Shown piece by piece: positions 7,467-13,426 of a DNA stretch of 14,791 nucleotides (positions within the stretch are counted from its first letter, which is position 1; each line of letters opens with the position of its first letter). The stretch comes from Clostridia bacterium (GTDB lineage Bacteria > Bacillota_A > Clostridia > Oscillospirales > CAG-272): contig JAFTDQ010000131.1 in the NCBI GenBank assembly GCA_017454075.1, forward strand, positions 1-14,791, written 5' to 3'. Both the position numbers and the translations under genes were made by a program. Below the pieces are notes generated by a model. The model was given only the letters and a program-made list of their open reading frames with translations. It was not told the origin of the DNA and did not search any database.

Positions 7467-7550
7467 TTATTCTTTCCTTTCTTGCAGCGCTCCGCGGCTT
7501 TAAGTCAGCAGTCTGCCCAGAGATGTATTGCCCCGGAACGATTTTGATTT

Positions 7551-7579
7551 ATTATCGCAATTTCGTACAGTCATTTCAA
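7551..7579 (-). promoter_or_regulatory. Sigma-70-type promoter of the solute-binding/LamG cluster
   Basis: On the minus strand, TTGAAA (-35, 7574-7579), a 17-bp spacer and GATAAT (-10, 7551-7556). The predicted start near 7544 gives a leader of about 78 nt before the ATG at 7466. The same core hexamers and spacing occur upstream of the 9798 gene. Confidence 0.75.
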
Positions 7580-7612
7580 TGTTAATGGTTCGCGATATAT
7601 GCAAATAGTCCT
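7574..7612 (-). promoter_or_regulatory. Putative AraC-type operator, copy 1
   Basis: This stretch matches 9892-9929 at 31 of 38 positions, including the blocks TTTCAATGTTA and TGCAAATAGT (plus strand). It overlaps the -35 and extends upstream, as activator sites of AraC-family proteins often do. Related heptamers TGGTTCG (7586-7592) and TAGTCCT (7606-7612) lie 20 bp apart. Confidence 0.6.
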
Positions 7613-7678
7613 TTTTTCGGACTGAAGAGCCATGATTCGCCGGAAAAATTCGTCAATAAGCCGTTTTCGGCTGAAACG

Positions 7679-8506
7679 CTACGGCTGCTGCCTGCTCTTT
7701 CCGAGACGCCCGGTCGGCGTGACTCCGTAAATCTTTTTGTGCGCCCTGATATAGCCGCCGGCGTCGCAGAAACCGCTTTCAAGAGCCGCCTCCTCGGTCG
7801 ACGCGCCGTTCTGCCTGAGATATGACGCGTTCGTCACCCGAAGATTGAGCAGATACTGATAGAACGTCGTGCCCATGTATCGTTTGAAATTGGTAAGAAA
7901 CGCGGTGCGGCTTATCCCGACGCGTCTCATGACGTCGTGAACCGTTATCTTTTCATTGAAATTCTCGTTAAGATACCTGAGCGATTCGCTTATATAGGAC
8001 GGGATCCTCTCGTCGGTCACGGACTCGGTTCCCGACAGATCCTTGAGGTTTGACACAAAATACAGCAGAAGGAGCCTGAATCGCGAGTGATTCTTCTCAT
8101 CCAGTAAAAAGTCAGCCGCCTTTCTCAGTCGTTCACACTGCTCATCATCAGGGAAAACGAACTGACCGCTCGGTTTGAATACGTCGCGGACCTGAAGCCA
8201 TTCGCTCGGAAGCTCAGAAACGAATTTCTCAGTGAACGATATGTTTAACCTCCGGTATATCTGGTCAGGCTCCGGAAAGACATAATGCATAACGTACGGC
8301 GGGATAAGCAGCAGCCTTGGCCGGTCTCCGCTGCACACCTTGCCGTTGAGATGGCACGTGACGTTCCCGGACAAAATAAAGCTTATTTCATAATGCGAAT
8401 GCATATGGAAATAGCGCATACCGGGAGTTGTGCTCTCTCTGTAATTGATATGGAAATGCCCGTTTTCTGTGAGTTCCGGGGAATCTGTAAACAGCTCGCT
8501 TTTCAT
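7679..8506 (-). CDS. AraC-family transcriptional regulator
   Basis: 275 aa. The N-terminal cupin-like sensor (about 15-150) carries the usual HSHYEISFILSG and LLLIPPYVMHYVFPE motifs seen in sugar-responsive AraC proteins. The C-terminal DNA-binding domain (about 170-268) has two helix-turn-helix motifs: KITVHDVMRRVGISRTAFLTNFKRYMGTTF (186-215, read in two parts) and STEEAALESGFCDAGGYIRAHKKIYGVTP. It starts 29 bp after the stop of the TIM-barrel gene, so it is probably the second gene of that operon. The shared upstream element at the promoters 9869-9929 and 7551-7612 suggests that it activates both its own operon and the solute-binding/LamG cluster. The effector is likely a sugar but is not identifiable. 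Length and domain order are normal for the family. Confidence 0.93.
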   Translation of the reverse strand: MKSELFTDSPELTENGHFHINYRESTTPGMRYFHMHSHYEISFILSGNVTCHLNGKVCSGDRPRLLLIPPYVMHYVFPEPDQIYRRLNISFTEKFVSELPSEWLQVRDVFKPSGQFVFPDDEQCERLRKAADFLLDEKNHSRFRLLLLYFVSNLKDLSGTESVTDERIPSYISESLRYLNENFNEKITVHDVMRRVGISRTAFLTNFKRYMGTTFYQYLLNLRVTNASYLRQNGASTEEAALESGFCDAGGYIRAHKKIYGVTPTGRLGKSRQQP

Positions 8507-8535
8507 TTGTTTCCGTTATCGCGGCGGGGCGGCGA

Positions 8536-9798
8536 TCATTTTGCAATAATCAGAACGCCTTCGTTTGATCTGATTTCAACAGAATATGTTCCGTCGCCGT
8601 TCTTTATAACGTCTTTTTTGCCCTCTCCGCCGAGTGCGGTGAGCTGAACTCCCTCAAGCACTCGGAAATTTACGCTGTATGTTTTCGTCGAGAGGTCTAG
8701 CGGATCGTCGGCGGCAGCGATCATGAGCGCAGAGGAATCGTCTGTTCTCGACACCATATGTCCGATGACAAGCGGCTCGCCGCCGTTTGCCCTGACGTTG
8801 AGAAACGTGCCCGTGTTGATCTCGTCAACCGTACCCTGTTCTACCTTTTCAAGATCTCTCCTGCCGTCGAAGCCGACGAAATAAGTGGAGACACAGCGGT
8901 AACGCATATACTCTTCGCCGATTGCCCGAAGCTCCGAGTTGACCTTTTTGAGCTTTTCATACTGCTCGGTTTTGTTCCCGTTGTTGTCGACAACGGCGTT
9001 CCACCACCATCCGACGGTATAGCAGCCCCAAATTATGGTCTCGGCGCCGAAGGCCAGCGAAGTATAAGCCTGGAACCTGAGCTGATTGAGGCTCGTCCAC
9101 CATCCGGGATTCCCCGAATTTACCATCGGTACGACAAAAAGCTGTTTTCCGTACCTCCGGCATGCGTCGGAAACGATGCGGAGATTTTCATACCATACGG
9201 AGACGCGGGTGATCTTCTGATTCTCCGGCACGTCGACGAACGGATAGTTGTCATAGCAGATATAATCGAGCGGGACGTAACGGCAGTATTTTTCAATGTA
9301 TTCTTTGTATGAGGTTGCCCCGAGAAGGTTGCTCACAGCGCTTTCGGAATCGTCGGGGCGATACGCATAGTTAGGAAAAAGGTTGAGATTGACGAACTGA
9401 TTGGGGAAAAGCTGTTTCACCCTGTTCACGACTTCCCCGTACCAGGGGAAATCGAGCGAGGAGGGCTCGTCGCCCACGCCTATACCTAAGATCGCCGGGT
9501 GATCGACGAACGAGGCGGCGCCGGCGTCATATCTGTCGAGCGTGTTTATCTCGTGCATCCTGCCGCAGGTGTCGTCGGTGTAGCCCCATCCCGGAACGAC
9601 GCCGCCGACAACGGCTCCTACGCCGTATTTCTCAAAAAGGTCGAGTAAAGGTCTGTCATTTTTCGCGTTAACTCTCACGTCTACAACGTAATCGACGCCC
9701 GCCGCGGCGAGGTCCTTTACGTGCTGCTCGGTCCTTGCGAATTTCTCGAGTCTGTAAACGCCTATGTTAAGCCTGTTCTTATTCAATCTTCTGCTCAT
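8536..9798 (-). CDS. Cytoplasmic TIM-barrel protein, putative glycoside hydrolase of unassigned family
   Basis: 420 aa from the ATG at 9798, which is preceded by GGAGGAAAT (9799-9807). An ATG 33 codons further upstream (9897) overlaps the -35 of the promoter and is rejected. The first 330 residues show TIM-barrel strand patterns: NIGVYRLEKF, VDYVVDVRV, GVGAVVGGVV, ILGIGVGDEPSS, FVNLNLFPNY, LDYICYDNYPF, LFVVPMVNSG and TIIWGCYT. The last 90 or so residues are a beta-sandwich-like C-terminal domain. DEP (110-112) at the end of strand 4 fits the acid/base Glu (E111) of clan A hydrolases, but no Glu is seen at the end of strand 7, where the nucleophile normally sits. No signal peptide, so it should act inside the cell. 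It is first in an operon with the AraC regulator. Enzyme function is likely but unproven; substrate unknown. Confidence 0.75.
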   Translation of the reverse strand: MSRRLNKNRLNIGVYRLEKFARTEQHVKDLAAAGVDYVVDVRVNAKNDRPLLDLFEKYGVGAVVGGVVPGWGYTDDTCGRMHEINTLDRYDAGAASFVDHPAILGIGVGDEPSSLDFPWYGEVVNRVKQLFPNQFVNLNLFPNYAYRPDDSESAVSNLLGATSYKEYIEKYCRYVPLDYICYDNYPFVDVPENQKITRVSVWYENLRIVSDACRRYGKQLFVVPMVNSGNPGWWTSLNQLRFQAYTSLAFGAETIIWGCYTVGWWWNAVVDNNGNKTEQYEKLKKVNSELRAIGEEYMRYRCVSTYFVGFDGRRDLEKVEQGTVDEINTGTFLNVRANGGEPLVIGHMVSRTDDSSALMIAAADDPLDLSTKTYSVNFRVLEGVQLTALGGEGKKDVIKNGDGTYSVEIRSNEGVLIIAK

Positions 9799-9807
9799 AT
9801 TTCCTCC
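9799..9807 (-). promoter_or_regulatory. Ribosome binding site fixing the start at 9798
   Basis: GGAGGAAAT directly precedes ATG on the minus strand, giving normal spacing for the GGAGG core. Together with the promoter at 9869-9897 it excludes the longer reading that begins at 9897. Confidence 0.8.
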
Positions 9808-9868
9808 GTGTGCATGCTGTCTGTACGGCTTTTGCTTTGTCGGCAAATCGTACCGCTGCACCTGTCCG

Positions 9869-9897
9869 ATTATCCCATTTTTCTCATCATTTTTCAA
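9869..9897 (-). promoter_or_regulatory. Sigma-70-type promoter of the TIM-barrel/araC operon
   Basis: On the minus strand, TTGAAA (9892-9897), a 17-bp spacer and GATAAT (9869-9874): the same hexamers and spacing as the promoter at 7551-7579. The predicted start near 9862 leaves a leader of about 64 nt before the ATG at 9798. Confidence 0.75.
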
Positions 9898-9930
9898 TGT
9901 TATTAGTTCACTTTATCTGCAAATAGTTCA
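9892..9930 (-). promoter_or_regulatory. Putative AraC-type operator, copy 2
   Basis: Second copy of the 38-bp element at 7574-7611, overlapping and upstream of the -35. It contains an exact heptamer direct repeat, TAGTTCA, at 9904-9910 and 9924-9930. The 20-bp offset puts both copies on one face of the helix, as expected for two AraC subunits. Confidence 0.62.
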
Positions 9931-9956
9931 TATTTTATACTGCTGCCTGACCGCAG

Positions 9957-10000
9957 GGCAAAAAAAAGCAACGCGAATTATTTACACATAAATCGCGTTG
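9957..10000 (-). terminator. Minus-strand terminator with no obvious gene to end
   Basis: On the minus strand a stem CAACGCG (complement of 9994-10000) / CGCGTTG (complement of 9969-9975), with an inner ATTTA/TAAAT pairing, is followed at once by CTTTTTTTTG. The form is that of a good Rho-independent terminator. No convincing minus-strand gene lies between it and the MFS promoter, so it may shield the araC operon from antisense transcription or end a small RNA. Confidence 0.65.
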
Positions 10001-10123
10001 AAAGGAAAAATCGAATTATAATGCCCCGCTGCTTTCCGGTGAAGCGAAGCGCGTCGTACCGTGAAATACCGCGTACCGCGGGCAATAAAGAAACCGGCGT
10101 CTGCGCGTCCGTCCGGCGAGGTG

Positions 10124-10152
10124 TTGACAACCTCCCGGCTGAATGGTATAAT
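10124..10152 (+). promoter_or_regulatory. Consensus sigma-70 promoter of the MFS gene
   Basis: TTGACA (10124-10129), a 17-bp spacer and TATAAT (10147-10152): both hexamers match the consensus. Transcription should start near 10159, which rules out an upstream ATG at 10021 as the start of the MFS protein made from this promoter. The 9799-10123 stretch otherwise holds only the signals listed separately. Confidence 0.85.
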
Positions 10153-10182
10153 ACCGCCAAAAATCAGATTGGGAATCGGATC

Positions 10183-11457
10183 TTGAATACAAAAAACACA
10201 AAACGGCTTGTCCCGACGGCCGTCGACAGACGGGCGAGCGTTATGCTTGTGATCCTGTGCTGGATAACCTATATGGTCGCATATCTGACCCGCAATACAT
10301 ATCCGGCGGCGATCGTTCATCTGGTCGGCGCGGGAGCTCTCACGGAGTCAGCGGCCGGTCTTATCAGCGCGGTTTACTTTTCATGCTACGGGGCCGGGCA
10401 TCTTATAAACGGGATCCTCGCCGACCGGATCTCGCCCTTCGGAATGCTTCTTACGGGTACGGCGGGGACAGTCGCCGCAAATGTCGTCATGCCGCTCATC
10501 ACACCGGCGCTCACGCCGATGGCCGCCGTATGGGCGGTCAACGGATTTTTCGAGTCGATGCTCTGGGCGCCGATCGTCGCGATTTTTTCCGAATCGATAC
10601 TGCCGGAACATCGCAAAAGGGCTTTTGAACTCATATCGACGTCCCGCCCGATAGGGATCATCCTTGCATATCTCACGTCTTCGGTATGCTCTCACCTCGG
10701 ATGGTTGAACGCCCCGTACGGCATAGCCGCAGTGACGGCAGCCGCCATCCTCGCTGCGCTTGCCGTTTCGTTCGGGAAGCTTACAAAAAGCGCCGGGACG
10801 TCTGTATCGGACAACGCAAAGTCAGACGGATCGGAACCCGCCGCGAATAAGTCCGTGCCGGCGCTGTTCGCCGCGAGCGGGGCGGCTGTCTTCGTCATAC
10901 CCGTGATTTTCCACGGGATGCTGAAGGACGGTGTGAACACGTGGGTCCCAACCGTGCTCAAGGACCTGTTCGGCGTATCCGAATCGCTCTCTACGGCGCT
11001 CGCCATACTCCTGCCGGTCTGCGGGCTTATCGGGATCGCGTTCGCGAACTTCCTTATTGAGCGAAAAAGACTAAAGCAGAATTATCCCGTGATCGGGTCG
11101 ATCATCATGCTCATCACTTCGGTCCCGGTCGTCCTTCTGCTGAGGGCCGAGGCGCTCGGCCTCGCGGGGGGAGTCGTCTGTCTCTGTCTTATCTCGATGC
11201 TTATGGAAGCGTTCAATCACACTTTTTCGTCAATTATGCCGTCAGAATTCGCCGGAACGGGCAAGGCGGCGACGTTCTCGGGTATTTTCAACACCCTGAT
11301 ATACGTGGGGAGCGCGATTTCCACCTATGCCTTCGGCGCGATCGCCGAGGGGCTCGGCTGGGGCGTGACGATCGCCGTCTGGCTCGGACTCGCTGTTTGT
11401 TCGGCGATTATCCTCCCGTTTGCGGCAAAATGGTGGCTTTCGTTTCTGATAAAATAA
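10183..11457 (+). CDS. MFS transporter, OPA/sugar-phosphate or hexuronate permease-like
   Basis: 424 aa if translation starts at TTG 10183 (MNTKNTKRLVPTAVDRR by this reading), 24 nt after the predicted transcription start. The frame is open to ATG 10021, but those 54 codons span a perfect promoter and encode no MFS-like sequence. The ribosome binding site before the TTG is weak (GGGA), so ATG 10243 remains possible, though it would cut into the first membrane helix. The protein has about 12 hydrophobic segments, starting with VMLVILCWITYMVAYLTR. GHLINGILADRISPFGMLLTG carries the MFS loop motif between helices 2 and 3, and a central hydrophilic loop (about 195-225) divides the halves. It converges on kdgK/eda, so import of a hexuronate or 2-keto-3-deoxygluconate is a reasonable inference. 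Confidence 0.85.
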   Translation: MNTKNTKRLVPTAVDRRASVMLVILCWITYMVAYLTRNTYPAAIVHLVGAGALTESAAGLISAVYFSCYGAGHLINGILADRISPFGMLLTGTAGTVAANVVMPLITPALTPMAAVWAVNGFFESMLWAPIVAIFSESILPEHRKRAFELISTSRPIGIILAYLTSSVCSHLGWLNAPYGIAAVTAAAILAALAVSFGKLTKSAGTSVSDNAKSDGSEPAANKSVPALFAASGAAVFVIPVIFHGMLKDGVNTWVPTVLKDLFGVSESLSTALAILLPVCGLIGIAFANFLIERKRLKQNYPVIGSIIMLITSVPVVLLLRAEALGLAGGVVCLCLISMLMEAFNHTFSSIMPSEFAGTGKAATFSGIFNTLIYVGSAISTYAFGAIAEGLGWGVTIAVWLGLAVCSAIILPFAAKWWLSFLIK

Positions 11458-11458
11458 A

Positions 11459-11484
11459 AAAAGGCCGGGGCGCCCCTGCCTTTT
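11459..11484. terminator. Bidirectional terminator between MFS and kdgK
   Basis: AAAAGGC + GGGGC pairs with GCCCC + GCCTTTT around a central CG with one C-T mismatch. A T-run is present on both sides: TTTT on the plus strand at 11481-11484, and TTTTTTTATTTTA on the minus strand. It serves the two convergent genes in the 39-bp gap. Confidence 0.88.
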
Positions 11485-11496
11485 CATTATCACGTT

Positions 11497-12516
11497 TTAT
11501 CTCTGAACTCTTCCCGACGCGTCGCCGGAGGCGAGCTTCTCCACCTCCCTGACCGACACCCGGTTAAAGTCGCCCTCGATACTGTGCTTGAGAGCCGACG
11601 CAGCCGCGGCGAACTCTATCGTCTCCTGAGGGGTTTTGCCGTTAAGGAGCGAATAGATGAGACCCGCGCCGAATGAATCGCCGCCGCCGACGCGGTCAAC
11701 AATGTGGAGGTGATATTTCTTTGAGAAGAAGCAGTCCCTGCCGTCGTACAGCATGCCCGACCAGTCGTTGTCGCTCGCCGAGACGGACTCGCGCAGCGTG
11801 ATAGCCACTTTTTCAAAGCCGAACCTTGCGGCGAGCTGGTTCGCTACGGATTTATAGCCTTCAAAATCGAGTTTTCCGCCGTAAATATCCGTGTTTTGGG
11901 CTTCTATGCCGAAAACGTCCTTGGCGTCCTCCTCGTTCGATATACAGACGTCAACGTACCCGCAGAGACGCGTCATCGCCTCGCGCGCCTCATCTTTCGT
12001 CCAGAGCTTGCCGCGGTAATTGAGGTCACAGGATATTTTTACCCCCCGGGCCTTCGCCGCGCGGCAGGCGTCCTCGCAAATGTCGACGAGGTTCCGCCCG
12101 AGCGCGGGGGTTATCCCCGTGAAATGGAACCAGTCGGCTCCGTCAAATATGCTGTTCCAGTCGAAATCCGACGGCGTCGCCGTCTGTATTGACGAATGCT
12201 TCCTGTCATATATGCAGACGGAACCCCGCTGCGACGCTCCTTTTTCAAGATAGTAAATACCTATCCTCTCGCCGCCGCGGGATATGAAGGACGTGTCGAC
12301 GCCGAAATATCTCAGCGAATCCACGGCAGCCTGCCCTATCGCGTGCCCCGGGAGCTTTGTCACGTATCTGCTTTCAAGGCCGAAGTTTGCGAGCGAAACG
12401 GCTACGTTCGCCTCTCCCCCGCCGAAGGTCGCCTGCATTTTGTCATTCTGGAAAAACCTGTAATATCCCTCGGGCGCGAGCCTGAGCATGATCTCACCGA
12501 AAGTCACAACTCTCAT
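11497..12516 (-). CDS. kdgK: 2-dehydro-3-deoxygluconokinase (PfkB family)
   Basis: 339 aa, a normal length for the enzyme, which phosphorylates 2-keto-3-deoxygluconate (KDG) to KDPG with ATP in the cytoplasm. Ribokinase/PfkB signatures are present. FGGGEANVAVSLANFG (31-46) forms the substrate-side motif. DLNYRGKLW (164-172) is typical of KDG kinases. DRVGGGDSFGAGL (274-286) is the anion-hole/ATP motif with catalytic Asp280. The start overlaps the stop of eda by 4 bp (ATGA), so the two are translationally coupled and the KDPG made here is the substrate of the aldolase encoded just upstream. A fructokinase or other sugar kinase is possible on family grounds, but the pairing with eda makes KDG much more likely. 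Confidence 0.9.
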   Translation of the reverse strand: MRVVTFGEIMLRLAPEGYYRFFQNDKMQATFGGGEANVAVSLANFGLESRYVTKLPGHAIGQAAVDSLRYFGVDTSFISRGGERIGIYYLEKGASQRGSVCIYDRKHSSIQTATPSDFDWNSIFDGADWFHFTGITPALGRNLVDICEDACRAAKARGVKISCDLNYRGKLWTKDEAREAMTRLCGYVDVCISNEEDAKDVFGIEAQNTDIYGGKLDFEGYKSVANQLAARFGFEKVAITLRESVSASDNDWSGMLYDGRDCFFSKKYHLHIVDRVGGGDSFGAGLIYSLLNGKTPQETIEFAAAASALKHSIEGDFNRVSVREVEKLASGDASGRVQR

Positions 12517-13079
12517 TTGTCGTTTTCTCCTTTTTTCATGGCTTCAAGCGCCTCTTTCACGTAAAAGCTTCCACCGACCGCGGCCACCTTGTCGAACGAA
12601 AGATACTCGTCGAGATTTGAACTGTCGATCCCGCCGGTCGGGATGAATCTTATCTGCGGGAACGGCGCCGAGAGCGCCTTCAGCGCCTTTATTCCTCCGT
12701 AAACGTTTGCCGGGAAGAACTTGACGGTGGTTATGCCGAGCTCGATCGCCTGCATTATCTCGGTGGGGGTCACGCATCCGGGATAATACGGTACGCCGGC
12801 CTCACGGCACACCTCGGCGACCCCGGCCGAGAGCCCCGGCGAGACGATGAACGTCGCGCCTGCCCCGAGCGCCTCCCTGCACTGCCCGGCGTTTATCACG
12901 GTGCCGGCGCCTATCTCCATATCGGGATATCTCTCCGACGCGAATTTTATCGCTTCAGCGGCGCAGGCCGTTCTGAAGGTTATCTCGGCGCAGCCGATAC
13001 CGGCGTTTTTCAGCGCCTCCATTATTGTGTCCGTCTCGCTTATGTCATTTATGACGACGACGGGTATTTTTTTATTCAT
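12513..13079 (-). CDS. eda: KDPG/KHG aldolase (2-dehydro-3-deoxy-phosphogluconate aldolase)
   Basis: 188 aa, somewhat shorter than the usual 200-215. This class I aldolase cleaves KDPG to pyruvate and glyceraldehyde 3-phosphate. Key motifs are intact: EITFRT (32-37) with the catalytic Glu32 and phosphate-side Thr/Arg, GAGTV (57-61), SPG (80-82), TPTE (104-107), VKFFPA (119-124) with the Schiff-base Lys120, and PTGGI (147-151). The start ATG is preceded by GGAAAGGG. It is the first gene of a two-gene operon with kdgK, with a promoter at 13134-13162. Together the pair completes catabolism of uronic acids from pectin, alginate-like or glycosaminoglycan substrates, or of ketogluconate. The shortening is at the N-terminus and does not touch the active site. 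Confidence 0.92.
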   Translation of the reverse strand: MNKKIPVVVINDISETDTIMEALKNAGIGCAEITFRTACAAEAIKFASERYPDMEIGAGTVINAGQCREALGAGATFIVSPGLSAGVAEVCREAGVPYYPGCVTPTEIMQAIELGITTVKFFPANVYGGIKALKALSAPFPQIRFIPTGGIDSSNLDEYLSFDKVAAVGGSFYVKEALEAMKKGENDK

Positions 13080-13133
13080 ACTCTGCCCTTTCCGCTGCAG
13101 GCTGCGGCTAAGCTGCCGAACCCGATTTTTTTC

Positions 13134-13162
13134 ATTATATCATCCTCGGATTCCTTTTTCAA
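13134..13162 (-). promoter_or_regulatory. Sigma-70-type promoter of eda-kdgK
   Basis: On the minus strand, TTGAAA (13157-13162), a 17-bp spacer and TATAAT (13134-13139). The -35 is the same as in the two AraC-linked promoters, and the first 8 bp (TTTCAATG, plus strand) also match. The predicted start is near 13127, about 48 nt before the eda ATG. Confidence 0.75.
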
Positions 13163-13182
13163 TGGCATTTCGTACAGTTTAT

Positions 13183-13199
13183 ATGCGATTTATTCGCAT
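13183..13199. promoter_or_regulatory. Palindromic operator candidate upstream of the eda promoter
   Basis: ATGCGA-TTTAT-TCGCAT is a perfect 6-bp inverted repeat with a 5-bp spacer, about 20 bp upstream of the -35. A dimeric regulator could bind here; the position suits activation rather than repression of eda. Confidence 0.45.
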
Positions 13200-13300
13200 G
13201 CAGAAACATTAAAAACTTGCTGCCGACCATCCGGGAAAAGAAAAAAAGTCAAAAATATTTTACGATTGAACGGAATGCCAACAATATGTCCGTTTTGCCA

Positions 13301-13329
13301 TTGTTTTTGCCCGGCTGAATCTGTATGAT
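13301..13329 (+). promoter_or_regulatory. Probable promoter of the repeat-protein gene
   Basis: TTGTTT (13301-13306), a 17-bp spacer and TATGAT (13324-13329). The start near 13336 gives a leader of about 90 nt that contains a small hairpin, GATCGC/GCGATC (13381-13397), and the palindrome TCGGGCCCGA (13396-13405). The AT-rich segment 13200-13300 holds no gene; it separates this promoter from the divergent eda promoter. Confidence 0.5.
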
Positions 13330-13426
13330 TTAATTGGTAAAAAAATCATGGGTTCGAGTCGGCGCGGCCGGCGAGGAGATGATCGCCTAACGCGATCGGG
13401 CCCGAAAAAACGAAAGGAAAGAAAAC

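Noticed and set aside
7607..7672. Short hairpins AGTCC/GGACT and AGCCG/CGGCT after araC as a terminator
   Set aside because: Stems are only 5 bp; the T-run for the second is 11 nt away. The first overlaps the conserved operator. A clear terminator for araC is not visible.
9799..9897. N-terminal extension of the TIM-barrel gene to ATG 9897
   Set aside because: That ATG overlaps the -35 hexamer of the gene's own promoter, while ATG 9798 has GGAGGAAAT directly in front.
9982..10320. Minus-strand frame of 112 codons overlapping the MFS start
   Set aside because: It runs antisense to the MFS gene and promoter and has no ribosome binding site; only its relation to the terminator at 9957-10000 is kept as a finding.
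13280..13305. AACAAT/ATTGTT inverted repeat before the repeat-protein gene as an operator
   Set aside because: Only 6 bp in an AT-rich stretch with a 14-bp spacer; expected by chance.
13330..13426. Riboswitch in the 90-nt leader of the repeat-protein gene
   Set aside because: No match to the conserved cores of riboswitch classes I know, and the hairpins present are short.
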